NCBI GenBank assembly: GCA_036674765.1
Contig: JARVKI010000027.1
Span: 124,001-188,000 of the forward strand
DNA: 64,000 nucleotides
DNA from: Seiridium cupressi
Taxonomy: Eukaryota > Ascomycota > Sordariomycetes > Amphisphaeriales > Sporocadaceae
Direction: 5' to 3'
Below are positions 33,835 through 44,787 of the stretch, one piece after another. The position numbers were made by a program, and so were the translations under genes. The number at the start of each line of letters is the position of its first letter. The first letter of the stretch is position 1. The notes under the pieces were generated by a model, which saw only the letters and a program-made list of their open reading frames with translations, was not told the origin of the DNA and searched no databases.

Positions 33835-36015
33835 TTAGGAACAGGGTAATTGCCAAGGATTCGATTCTAGAAAGTGTTTATCAGCCACCGACACCACACC
33901 GCCATCAGTAACCTGCTTGGCCGTCGTCAACAACCGCTCCTGCGCGATGCTGTTTTTGGAACCCGATCGTGCCGCTCGCGAATAGATTGTACTGTTAACA
34001 TTGTGGCCATCTGAGGTCATGCAGCAGATCATTGTGCGCCATGCGGCATCAAAGGTGGCGGAGGGCAGCTCCCCATAACCTGTTCGGCCTTTACTTGGCA
34101 TGGCGAGTCGCCAAGTCTCGGAAAGCCACACATAGGTGCGCCAAAGAGGTCGAACAAATTCGTTCATCCTAGGTGTGCTTATCCGATCCAGCGGCGTCCC
34201 CAAAGCCTTAATCGTACCAATCCTAGTATCTTTGACATTTACTAGGGATGCGCCATCCGAAATTGCAATCTCTTGTGGTTGGAACTTGCCCCAATGACCA
34301 ACGGCCCACCAGGGGAATTTGAGATCCTCATGGTACACCTTGACGCCTTCCATAAAGTTTGTCTTTCGCAACTCAAACTCTTTCGAAAGTTCATAGCGAA
34401 GGTCAATGTAGTTGGAAGAGAGATACGGTAACTTGGGAAGTGGCGCTGCAAGGTCCGGCCGTCGGAGGTCAGGCACCCACGAGGGCAAAGCGTCCAGTTC
34501 TGGAGACAAAGCAATGGCTTCGTCCCGGCCAAAAAGAGAATATCTCGAGCTGCCTTTTGCGCGTCAAGTGCCAAAGACCAAAACGGCGGTAGACCTCAGC
34601 CACGGGCATTTCATAGTTTGCAGTCACTTCCGAATCTGAAGCAAGGACATCGCCTGCTAAGCCGGCCAATGCAAATAACTTGTCACAGGATCAGTAGCTT
34701 GGAATCCGCGGGTCAGAAAGAGTAGCTCGAGTAGAGTGTGTTTATTTCGCCGCTTGTTCTTGTGTTTCTGATACATATCATGGAGGATGTAAAAGTTTCG
34801 CATCGACGGATGATTCTCGTCATCATGGTCGATTTGTTGCAGTTCGAACCAGCCTCTTCGCTCGTTTACCCTATTAGCAAAATCATCCCATGGAACAATT
34901 GAGTCTAGAGTAAAATGATGAACGGCTTTTTGGCTAGGACCAACTCTTGGATACACCAGACCCTGGTGAACCAAGGGCTTTTGACGACAGGCATGAGCGG
35001 GTCCCAGTCGAACTTGGCAGAAGTCTGGTGTTCCTGGAGCATTGCTATAATCATGTCGGCGGCGCCATGAAAACCAAGCCGAATGAGCAGGTCTTGAGCT
35101 CGAAGGTATAGCGGGTTTGTGAAGACAGGTTCAAGGGGGGTCCAATCGGTGTGGGTTTCCAAAGCAAGTCCCAGGAGCTTCTGCATCCCCACCTCCACAT
35201 CTCTGCTATTTCCAAGCCAAATCAGCACTCTGTTAGCCCTCGAATAGATCTCCCCCATGATTCGGACTTGCTGGGTTTTTTTTCCCCTGTTATCGGTTTG
35301 GTCAATACAGGGCGCACCAACCCACAGAACGCGCTCCGCGTCTTGGCGTCGAAGCCTGTCAAGGGGCATTATATAGATTCTGTCCAACTTTCCCCGGGCT
35401 CCCGTCGCGGGAGACCTCCTTCGTGACACTAGGATCTCCCCATACATAAGATAACGCTTCAAACTTTGGCTTGGCCTGCAGACTGGTCGTTTTTAAACCA
35501 CACTTGATCGGAGAGCCTTTCTCGCCAGGGTACAGAATCAACACACGGACCTCATGAGATCCCGTAAGTGGTGCGTATCCATTTTCGTTCTTGATCTTGC
35601 GCTTCTCAGGACCATCCTGGCTCACCTCAATATCGTGGCCGGTTGATAAGAAGTGAATGTTGCTATTTCTAGACCACCGGTATCCTTCCTCGTAATATCC
35701 GATATAAACCCACTGCGCATGTTGCTCGACAATGTAAAGAATGAAGATGAGTAACCATGGGACTTTGATGATGGTTTTACCTTGACTCCTTTGTCGAAAC
35801 CTGTTCCTCCATCCAAGTGTTCGTTCCAGGTTTTCGCTGTCCTCCCGGAAACGAATAATCTTGGAGGCATGGAAGCCTTGTCTCTGCAGCGTCAAGCTGT
35901 TCACACGATGTGTCTTGAATGTTCTCATTGGACTCCTCGCGTGATTACCATGCTTGGCTAGGACAGCTCTAATCGGAACGGTCAAGGGCCTCATCATCGT
36001 GATGGCAGCGAGCAA
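33835..36015 (-). pseudogene. HET-domain (heterokaryon incompatibility) protein, decayed by several frameshifts
   Basis: Read from 36015 downwards. The N-terminal part has a hydrophobic segment (VPWLLIFILYIVEQHAQWVYIGY) and then the HET start (YAPLTGSHEVRVLILYPGE, FEALSYVWGDPS). The next HET blocks occur in other frames: LRRQDAERVLWVGAPCIDQT, RANRVLIWLG, SPWFTRVWCIQELVLA (35400-34905), LLELLFLTRGFQATDP (about 34710), AGLAGDVLASDSEV (34669), and finally LPSWVPDLRRPDLAAPLP to a stop at 33835. At least four changes of frame (near 35360, 34925, 34670 and 34510) have no intron signals. An intact HET protein would trigger programmed death on contact with non-self. This copy is dead but still easy to recognise, so the loss is fairly recent. 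Confidence 0.88.
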
Positions 36016-37148
36016 TGCGCACGCTGAAAGGAGCAGACTTGATCCACATGAGAACCAGAAGATTCATGAAGCTATGACGGCAGTGGACAGACGGGTCATA
36101 GACTTACTTCTTGTTGACGGGTCTGAGTAATCCATCTTCAAATATACAGGGGTCCCCGTAAGGCTGTGTTTATCGAAAACCGTGTGTATGGGCCGCGTTC
36201 TATCTTGGATCCGCTGTGAATTTGTAATCCACTGCCTTGCTACTTGACTGGGCTTGAGAGAATAAATTTGCTCTCTACGCATAGTACAGCACCTTTGGGT
36301 ATGGTGTATCACCTCATTGCTTCGTTGCAGAAGGCACTGCTAGGTAAACACATAGTATAGGTATTTCATGTGACGGCTCTAGGCCTGGAATTAGTAGTGT
36401 GTGCTACAATGCAACGCTACCTGTCAACGGTCAGCGCAATAGCCGCGGCTGACACTACCCCCACGCGGCTGTACCTGGCACGATTTCGGCTGTCTCGGGA
36501 GCGTATCTAGCGTGGCATTTGTCAACCTTCCTACAACCTCATACGTTGGAGCCAAGCCTTCATCTGTGACCCAGACTGAAGATTTCATGTCTGTAGATAG
36601 AAACTTTTTAAAGAGTTGGAACCCCCGACCGAGGCTTGCAATCTCCACGATGTCGTAATTGTGCGCAAGCCCACGCTAGATATCGCACTGACACGCGCAA
36701 CGTCAGTGAGTCGGCCGTACTTCCGAAATAATGGGTCCGGCCCGATTGTGCTCAACCATCAGAACGGAACCTCTCGCATCAAACAACTATTTTCCAGGCA
36801 CATCCCGTCGGCAGCGAGAACAGGTGGGTTCAACTAAACTAGCCGCAGCATAAAGTCTTGCAGTGTTCACGTCATACATGGACCGTGTTCAGCCCTATAG
36901 CGCATCTAGATTGCGATCAAAGAAGTGGATGAGTAAGTCCCTATGCAGGTTTTCTTGAGGGAAAGATTATCTCATCAGAAGAGAAGCGCCAGCAGTTATC
37001 CCATCCATTCGAGTCCCGGCAATTCTGGCCGCATCCCTTGTTCTACTCTGCACCAATAAGCTTGTCTTGACTTCTACCTGCGAACGTTCCATTGGTTTGG
37101 CTCGTGCAACGTCGATAAATCAAACATCTGCGATCTCTCCGAGTAATC
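36016..37148. other. Intergenic region with promoter of the transporter gene
   Basis: About 1.1 kb without a recognisable gene. It separates the HET pseudogene (minus) from the transporter (plus). Confidence 0.45.
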
Positions 37149-38417
37149 ATGGCTGATAGGGTCCGGACCGATGCGGGAACTATGGAAAAGCAGGAACACA
37201 ATGGCGAAGGCGCGAGCAAATCACGCAATCAGAATCCCGACAAGCTCTCGAATCGACTCGAGCACTGGACATGGGCCAACTACACCTTCCCAATGTCCAC
37301 GGGTGGTCTCTGTCTACTCCTTTCGGAGGGTACCCAAGCCTTCAACTTCACCGGTCTGCAGACTATCGGAAAGGTCGTCTACATCTTTGACCTCGTTGTT
37401 TTCGCCACCGTCACAGCAGCTATTATCTACCGATTCACGAAGTTCCCGGGCACCCTCAAAGCGTCCATTACTCACCCAACAGAGGGGTTGTTCTTAGGAA
37501 CAGCTGCCTTGAGCTGTGCATCCATCATCGCGGCAATTGCTCGTTATGGTATACCTGAATGTGGCCCCTGGCTCATTGTCGCTTACCGCGTGCTGTTCTG
37601 GATCTACTTTGGAGTAACCTTTCTTATCGCCGCAGGACAGTACTCTCTTGTCTTCACCTTGGAAGCTCTAAAGATTCAGGATATGTCGCCGGCATGGGAC
37701 TTGCCCATCTTCCCCTTCATGTTGTCCGGCACAATCGCTTCCGTCGGCGCTTCATATCAACCACCCACCCACGCTGTACCGATGATCGTGGCCGGACTGA
37801 CTGCCCAGGGCCTGGGGATGATTGTCTCTATCCTCATGTACGCGTGCTATATTCACCGGATGATCCAATACGGACTACCGTCGCCAAACTCAAGGCCGGG
37901 CATGTTTATCGCTGTTGGCCCACCAGCATTTACGAGCTTGGCTATCATCGGCATGGCAAGTGCTTTCCCGGAGACTTACGAATATTTTGGCAACGCCGAA
38001 GTCACCCTTCAGATCATTGAAACCATGGCGACTATGACAGCTGTCTTCATTTGGTCCCTCAGCTTTTGGTTTTGGGCCATCGCCACCATTGCCTGTCTAT
38101 CTGTTTGGAAGGAAATAGAGTTCCGCCTCAATTGGTGGGCTTTTGTGTTTCCAAATGTCGGGTTCACGATTGCCACCTTGACAATTGGCAAGCAATTCGA
38201 GAGTCCTGGCGTAGAGTGGGTCGGCACGATCATGACGATATTAATTGTTGCTCTGTACCTGTTTATTCTGGTACATCATGTTCGAGCATTCATTCGGAAA
38301 GATATTGTCTACGAAGGCAAGGATGAGGATGTATACATCGATGAAGTTCAACATCGACATGTCAAGGGAGATTGGTCAGATGATTCCGATTCGGAAAAGG
38401 GGCAGAAGCAAGCCTGA
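37149..38417 (+). CDS. TDT-family C4-dicarboxylate/malic acid transporter (Mae1-like)
   Basis: A single exon of 422 residues with about ten hydrophobic helices, a hydrophilic N-terminus (about 45 residues) and an acidic, Lys-containing C-terminus (YEGKDEDVYIDEVQHRHVKG). The sequence before the first helix (HWTWANYTFPMSTGGL) and GLQTIGKVVYIFDLVVF are characteristic of the tellurite-resistance/dicarboxylate transporter (SLAC1-like) family that includes yeast Mae1. Such proteins move malate or other C4-dicarboxylates, or sulfite, across the plasma membrane. Length and helix count match intact members. The exact substrate cannot be told from the sequence. Confidence 0.88.
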   Translation: MADRVRTDAGTMEKQEHNGEGASKSRNQNPDKLSNRLEHWTWANYTFPMSTGGLCLLLSEGTQAFNFTGLQTIGKVVYIFDLVVFATVTAAIIYRFTKFPGTLKASITHPTEGLFLGTAALSCASIIAAIARYGIPECGPWLIVAYRVLFWIYFGVTFLIAAGQYSLVFTLEALKIQDMSPAWDLPIFPFMLSGTIASVGASYQPPTHAVPMIVAGLTAQGLGMIVSILMYACYIHRMIQYGLPSPNSRPGMFIAVGPPAFTSLAIIGMASAFPETYEYFGNAEVTLQIIETMATMTAVFIWSLSFWFWAIATIACLSVWKEIEFRLNWWAFVFPNVGFTIATLTIGKQFESPGVEWVGTIMTILIVALYLFILVHHVRAFIRKDIVYEGKDEDVYIDEVQHRHVKGDWSDDSDSEKGQKQA

Positions 38418-38674
38418 GAAAGCTGTTGAGAAGATAGATCAACATCAGCTGGGACTCGGTTATACAGAAGTCTTGTTATCAAGCTAATGTGCGGCGGAAC
38501 TTTCATCATTCCCAACAAGGAGGTCCCGTCACGACGCCCGGTTAATAAAGCACTAGGCCCATAGTGCATAAGCAAACAATGCGAAACGGGACACCAATTG
38601 AGGTAATCACGGGTACGTCGCCCGCAGACTTCAAGAACATCAATGATTGAGCGGGCTATGTGGCTGGAGCATCT

Positions 38675-38902
38675 TCAGCTGAGCTTGGCGCATACCTGCA
38701 CAACCGATGCGCCATGTTCAGTCTTGTTTATAGGAATCGGCATGGACTTTGTGGGATCTATCACAAACTCATAGTCTACCTTATACGACTCGCCGCCAGG
38801 CGCTGGCAGACCATCCTCCTTGGCTTCCACGCCAAACTTGATGTTGCGCGTGGGGCCGATACTTCCCTCGAGCTCGCGAGCTCTTTCATAACCAATGCAC
38901 AT
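38675..38902 (-). CDS. Coding-like minus-strand segment, unknown
   Basis: An open minus-strand stretch reads with good protein character (GSIGPTRNIKFGVEAKEDGL, then YKVDYEFVIDPTKSMPIPI). It is flanked by possible splice signals: an AG before the start of the block and GTATGC near 38687. It overlaps the proposed first exon of the Cys-rich gene on the other strand, so at most one of the two is real there. I do not recognise the family; it could be a leftover exon. Confidence 0.25.
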   Translation of the reverse strand: MCIGYERARELEGSIGPTRNIKFGVEAKEDGLPAPGGESYKVDYEFVIDPTKSMPIPINKTEHGASVVQVCAKLS

Positions 38903-40060
38903 TTATCCATCTTGGGGGCCAACGGAACGGACAACTTTGCTGTGCTCCCCATTGGTCTAGACGTCTTCACGCTGAAAGCTGGCCAAAGCAGCTGCAATTC
39001 CGGGTATCGTGAGTGGCTATTACATTTTCTCAGCCATTTCATGCGACGAATCACCCAGAAATTATTCTGACATACATATGTAGATCTGTGCTCGAATGGT
39101 GGATGTTGCGCGTCAGAATATAACTTCCAGTCTAATGGTTGCTATCAGGGTTCTCAAGTCCGGTGCGGACCTAACGACTGCTACGACGCCTCCACAGATG
39201 TTTGTTGCTCTGACGGAAGTCATTGTCCTCAGGGCTATGATTGCGTAATTGGTGGATGTTGCAAATCTGGAACGCTACCCTGTGGGAGTAGCAAGTGCTA
39301 CGATCCCAACACTCAAGTCTGTTGCGAGAATGGGGCTTGCTGGAAGCAGGAAAGCTGCTGCGACCAGCAGTGCTGTCGCTCTATCGTCTACTGCGCCGCC
39401 GACGGCTTTTGTATTGCTTGCCCGGTAGCTACTCAGACGGTCACTTTCACAAGTCGGCCGATAGTTATGACTACAGTCACTACCACCACGACGGAGATTG
39501 AAGAGCCGGAGGAAGCTCCCGAGTTCTCCTGTATCCCGGTGACTGTGACGAATAGAGAAGGCGCTGTGATGGAGATAGGGGACGACTGTGCAATAGATTA
39601 CTCTTCTCCAGAAACCACGGACAGCAGTGGTGATGTGAGCAGTACCACAAACGCAACGACGGTCGTGCGAAGGGACGCGCTTCTATTCCCTCGACAGACC
39701 GCGTGCACTCCTTATACGACTGTTAGCACCACAGTGACATCGACAGTATCTACAACAACCAAGAAAACGACCACTGTTACAACCACGGTTGAAGCTTCCG
39801 GGTTCTCCTGCCTGCCGATGGTGGTAACTAATTCGGTAGGGGATGAGCTTGCACTGAATGAGGAGTGTCAGTTTGAGTACCATCCTGCTGAACCGAGTTC
39901 TTCCTCCTCCTCCTCGTCATCCACCAACACGGGAGGCAGCCTATCTACTGGAACTCCTGAAAGTCCCTCGGCAGCTGTTTCGGTGAGATGTTCATTGGGA
40001 TCTGGATGGGAATATTTACTCATCGGGATCGCCGGTTTACTTGTGATACGTCAGGCTTAG
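38714..40060 (+). CDS. Secreted Cys-rich GPI-anchored protein
   Basis: Two exons (38714-39008 and 39084-40060; intron GTGAGT...TATGTAG) join as SSCNSGYH then LCSNGGCCASEYNF. The middle (39084-39420) is packed with Cys in CC-pairs (NGGCCASE, TDVCCSDGSHC, IGGCCKSGTLPC, QVCCENGACW, ESCCDQQCC), like granulin- or toxin-type disulfide domains of fungal wall proteins. Two related SxFSC(I/L)P segments (about 39524 and 39800) flank Thr-rich stretches. The tail is a Ser run and a hydrophobic end (WEYLLIGIAGLLVIRQA) fitting a GPI signal. The first exon is uncertain: no clean signal peptide is seen and the start may lie in another upstream exon. It probably acts at the cell surface. Confidence 0.65.
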
Positions 40061-41126
40061 AAGAGATGAGCTGAGTCTTTTAATAATGCAACAACCTTAT
40101 TGAGTTATGAAAATTAAGAATAGCTCGTTGAGTGATTCCTGGGTCATCGCATGCCAAGATATAAGCCCGTCAAGGGGTTTCCGAAGAACCCGTCACAGTT
40201 CGCAATGTCTTGATTCAGCCCATAAGGAGCTGTGAAACATTGACATTCGAGCTCACGTCATTTCAGCCTTGCGAGCTTCGAACTCATCGGCGCCGGAGGT
40301 CAATGAGTGTGTTAGGGAACAGATTTGCAAACGCGAACTATTCACCAGTTCAACAGCAATAAAGTGTCGAGTATAGACGTCGTTTCATCGCCAAACTATC
40401 GCCTAGCGAGCTTTGAATGTATGGGTCTGATTGAAACCGAGCATTTTTCAGCCAGCATCATAAATCTATGTGTCCGTGCTTACATGATACCTGCCTATAC
40501 GGAGAATGCATGGTGGCAATGAGGCCAAGCCCATCCTTGCTGAACGCGCTAATAATCCTTCCGTTACAGGGAGGCCGGCCCTCAGTCCTAAAGTGCCGCA
40601 ATTCTTACCGAGATTCGGTATTTGGTAAGCTCGAAGCCAATATCAGAAAAGAAATGAATAATTTACAGAGATCAGGCTATGCGTGAATTCACAATGTTTA
40701 GAAAAAATCGCGTTTATAGCTTGAGTTTATGTTTAATTAAGGGTGTATTTATGTTTATGGTCTAGTGTAGAATTAGGTTTTCCATTTGCGGCTACGTTAC
40801 ATGTGGAGGCTTATGTCCTTGTCAACATGTGAGCCCTGTCAGACTGCGATGGAATAGTTATCGGCCCCATGTCCTGCTTCTTATTTCGGCCTCATTAAAG
40901 CCCCCCTGACTGGCAGGGGCTAATTTCGTACGGCTAGTAAAGGTTGATAGTTGATCCTCCAGGCCACAACGTATGAATTTAGGAAGGATCTAGGACGCCA
41001 GGTCCCTGCTATTAATACTTAAGTGTCAATATAAGTATCACTCATCTGCTAACATTAACGGGTTCGGATCAGGTCATCATACCCTATCGCCTTCCAGTCT
41101 GATCTGTCCTTCGTCCCTCTTCCATC
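40061..41126. other. Intergenic region
   Basis: About 1 kb with no recognisable gene. The last 100 bases are a CT-rich leader (CTTCGTCCCTCTTCC) ahead of the GH16 gene. Confidence 0.45.
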
Positions 41127-42056
41127 ATGATGCCTCAAGCCCGGCTTCCTACGGCTCTCGCTGCTTTCGCAATGCTCCAGACTACATGGTCTTCGTCCTT
41201 GTCTCCCAGAGCTTGTGATTGCTGGAAAACCAAAGAGGATGGCTTGCTATTCACCAACTACAAGGTGATTGATTTTCGATCCCTCACCAACTATGTTGGT
41301 TCCGTGCCGAGTGTCCTGGAGGATTATGATGCAAACGCTGATGCGCAGACGACCAGCGACTATTTCAACTCGGCTACATGGAGCGACTTCTTCGGTCTCC
41401 AAACCTGGGGCACTGATGATACTGCGGTCAGGATGATCAACTCCAAGAACAATGTCTATTTGCAGCAAGACACCGACTCAAGCACATACCTGACCCTGCG
41501 CACCCATCGCAGCGCCGACTTCCAGTCCGCTGCGGAGTTCGACTCGAACGACGATAGCTTTACCTCCGTTTCGATGCGCGTTCGTGCTCGCGTACACGGA
41601 GACGCAGGTGCCTGCGGTGGGATATTCACCTTCAAAACCGAGGAGGACCACACGCAGCACGAATCGGACATTGAGATACTCACCTACGAATCCTCCAGTA
41701 CGGTACAGTACACGACGCATCCCGAAGAAGAGACTCTCGAAGGAGAGGGTGAATGGAACATAGCCACCGATATGCCAAATGGCGCGGAATGGACTGACTG
41801 GCACGAGTACCGAATGGACTGGACGGAGCCTACGACGACATACTATGTCGACGCAGATCAGAATGGTCAGCTCCACCATGAGGTCACTCAGTTCCCGAGT
41901 AATCTTTGCTTCAACATGTGGAGCCAGGGAAATGACGAGTGGGAGAAGACCATGTCCGTAGGCGGGACTGCGTATATGGACTTTCAGTACATCGAGGTTG
42001 CATACAACACTTCTGCAGGCGGCGCTTCATGCACCAACATCTGCACCTTAGATTAG
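41127..42056 (+). CDS. Secreted GH16-type beta-glucanase/concanavalin A-like hydrolase
   Basis: A single exon of 309 residues with an N-terminal signal peptide (about 1-24, ARLPTALAAFAMLQTTWSSS). The GH16 catalytic signature is present as HESDIEIL: E179 nucleophile, D181, and E183 acid/base in the E-x-D-x-E arrangement. Other landmarks of the beta-jelly-roll fold follow: EWTDWHEYRMDWTEPTTTYY, and FPSNLCFNMWSQGNDEW near the end. Family members cut or remodel beta-1,3(4)-glucans; this small, anchor-free form is probably an extracellular lytic or wall-modifying enzyme. It appears intact. Confidence 0.87.
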   Translation: MMPQARLPTALAAFAMLQTTWSSSLSPRACDCWKTKEDGLLFTNYKVIDFRSLTNYVGSVPSVLEDYDANADAQTTSDYFNSATWSDFFGLQTWGTDDTAVRMINSKNNVYLQQDTDSSTYLTLRTHRSADFQSAAEFDSNDDSFTSVSMRVRARVHGDAGACGGIFTFKTEEDHTQHESDIEILTYESSSTVQYTTHPEEETLEGEGEWNIATDMPNGAEWTDWHEYRMDWTEPTTTYYVDADQNGQLHHEVTQFPSNLCFNMWSQGNDEWEKTMSVGGTAYMDFQYIEVAYNTSAGGASCTNICTLD

Positions 42057-42214
42057 TGAGATTTCTCTGTTCCGGGACTGATACTACTCAGTGCTACTTA
42101 TGTACATCTAGTTAGGAGAGTTATTGAAGTTGTCATTATTCCATCAGATAGGTCTCGAATACACCAATATAATGTAGCCACTGAAAAAGCTACTATGATA
42201 CTGCAGGTATACGC

Positions 42215-42281
42215 GTGGTATAAGGTCGGTTAAATTTAATCAATTTAACCGCGGGTCCAAACCTCGGCCACTATATACCAC
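42215..42281. repeat. Nested inverted repeat (hairpin) in intergenic DNA
   Basis: An outer 8-base arm GTGGTATA (42215-42222) pairs with TATACCAC (42274-42281). An inner perfect 9-base arm GGTTAAATT (42228-42236) pairs with AATTTAACC (42242-42250) across a 5-base loop. It could be a very small terminal-inverted-repeat element, a transposon scar or an RNA hairpin in the 3' region of the GH16 gene. Confidence 0.7.
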
Positions 42282-43596
42282 CTATTTAATTTATTGCTTG
42301 GCCAATCCATGTAAGGTAGAAGGAACTGCGACTTCGCTCGGAGCATCTCGATCGCATTTGAGCTGAAATTCAAGCCAAGCCACAATACAATACAATGTAA
42401 TGCGGAAATACTTGCGTATCGATTTTAGCTTATCTGGTGGGTTCACGTTAATACTCGTACTGCATGTGCCGTAGCTGCTATTTAGGTAGTGAGTGCCGCC
42501 CGGGCGTTGGATTCCCCAGGCCTTATGATAGCGCCACAGGCTCTATCATGTCTGCCAAGTAGGATCCCCGCCAAGGATTCCTTCCAACTGCCTCGCGACT
42601 CGCTCGTAGCTAGGAGCCCACTCCAGCTGCGGTAATATATCCATATTCGGAGTTACATCCTCATTCTCCTGAGAATCTTCAGGAAAACAACGAAAGTGTC
42701 AGCTGCGTGGTCCACAAGATACTTAAATAATAACCCAATGGTGAAGGTGATGCGCATACATGTGAGATCCGTGAATGTGCGACTTCAAGCCTTCTCCCAT
42801 CAGATTCCTGCCTTTGTCCTTGACCGTCTTGAGGCTCTGAGGCAGGTCTTCCTGGTAATCGCCACCCATAAAGACGGCTGACGCAACCTTTTTGACTTAT
42901 AGACGCAGATGTCGAGTTTACCAGGTACATGAAGACTTCAGGGCTCCAGCGCCTCCAGACGAGCTAAAGCGAATTATCTACCCGCTATGTGGATCCACGG
43001 GAATGGCCGTGTCGTGGCTCAAGGATACAGGTGCCGCGGAGTTAGACAAGAAGACGGCGGCGTTTCTCATAGCGGCATGAGGCCAACTTCCCGTGAATCA
43101 GCACCAGCAATAGCAGCAGCAACTAAATCACTCTAGTTTTAACCAGGTCGTACAGGATATATTCGCAGTATCCGGCCAGCAACCACGAAATCATATGCCT
43201 TATTCCTGTTTTCCCCCTCACTATTTTACAGTATTTCCTTCTTGAAAATTCAATACTCTCATCAACCAAAGGGTTTATCTTTCAAAAAAAAAGGTTAATT
43301 TCAGTAAGTATTGAAGTAGAGGCGCTAGAATGATCTATGATATGATATTTATTTTACTTGGTGGTGCTTTTCACGTGGTGCACTATGGTAAACATAATTC
43401 ATTTGCTAGTCTTCTGAGACCCGCTTACTACACTGTAGGGAAGGTGGACGGATAGGTCATGATACAGTACAAAACTTACACATCTATTACCCCGCACTGT
43501 AGTGCAGTTGGAACATTACAACAATTCAACACTGATGACGGTGCTGACATTGGTTGTTACACTGGACCGTGGTTTCACCAGCCTTATTCGCGAGCC
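42282..43596. other. Intergenic region with one coding-like scrap
   Basis: No complete gene seen. A minus-strand stretch near 42890-42720 reads KVASAVFMGGDYQEDLPQSL and onward with protein-like character, but I found no family, start or continuing exon. It may be a gene scrap. Confidence 0.35.
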
Positions 43597-44787
43597 ATGG
43601 CACAGAGAAATGCCCCCGAACCGCCCATCCTGATCATCGGCGCCGGCGTTGCAGGCTTAGTGCTGGCGCAAGGCCTGCGCCTGCGTTCCATACCGTTCCG
43701 CCTGTTCGAGCGCCACTCATGGTCGCACAGCTCCCAGGGCCACCGATTCCGCATCTCCAAGGATGGCCAAGCTGCTCTTGATAGCAATTTTTCACCTCAA
43801 CTCCAAAGTCTGCTCAGACGTACTGCGCCTGTGAGAAATCGCGTGGAGCCGCGCTACGTAGATGCCAGGAAGCTCGACTTTGCGAAGCCGCAGCCCGTGG
43901 ATTCAGAGTCAATGCCCGTAGACAGGGCCTGGATCCGCAGCCTGACTTCTCTGAATATCGAGGATTCTATTGAATATGGAAAAGAGTTTGAATCCTGCCA
44001 GGTCATCGACGAACGAGTTCAAGTCTCATTTGGAGACGGTTCTCTGGTGTCTGGGAAGCTACTGGTCGGTGCCGACGGGATCAAGAGTCGAGTGCGCAAA
44101 CAACTTCAGCCATATCGCAAATTACTTGACCTCGAGCGCTGGATCATGTGGGGTCGCACTCCATTGACGGAAGAGTTGAAGCAGAACATACCTCAGGACT
44201 TACTGACCTGGTGCATGTATCTGGACCAAGAGAGCAACGTCCAGACCATTGTTGAGCCAATGTAGTGGTCGCGAAGTACCCAGCAAGAGTCGGGGATCAG
44301 GCTCCCGGACTACTCTGACTACATATATTGGGTTACATGTACGGCACCGTTTCAATACTCGAAATCTCTGCCCAGCACAGTGGAAGAGAAGCGGTTATTC
44401 ATGGACGAAGTCTCCAAGACTTGGCAACCCGAACTAAAGCTACTGTTCTCTTCGGCTGCACATGATCTAAGTGCTTGTGTACCCGTCTTATCGAGCAAGC
44501 CAGACATAGAAGTTTGCGTGGCTAATGGGGCTGGACGAGTCACACTTGTTGGCGATGCAGCACACCCAATGAGCCCCATGGGTGGCTCTGGTGCTGATAC
44601 GGCCATTCGGAATGCAGCAGGTCTGGCAGCGACGATTGCGGACAATGGGCTCACCACGAACAATATCTCTGATTTCGAGGCAAGGATGGAAGCATTGGCA
44701 AAGGAGAAGATTGAGCATTCTTTCAAAGGTGGACAGAAATTCTGGCGTGGGAAAGAATGGACTCACTATACCGAAAGCGTTCTATGA
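43597..44787 (+). pseudogene. FAD-dependent aromatic-type monooxygenase with one in-frame stop
   Basis: From ATG 43597 the frame shows the FAD-binding Rossmann motif IIGAGVAGLVLAQGL at the N-terminus, then the conserved LLVGADGIKSRVR, and at the C-terminal side RVTLVGDAAHPMSPMGGSGADT, the GD motif of group A flavin monooxygenases. A TAG at 44263-44265 splits it, but both sides are in the same frame (EPM before, WSRSTQQESGIRLP after). Without that stop the protein would be about 396 residues, normal for the family. It is either a recent nonsense mutation or a sequence error. Such enzymes hydroxylate aromatic or polyketide substrates with NAD(P)H. No intron is needed. Confidence 0.85.
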
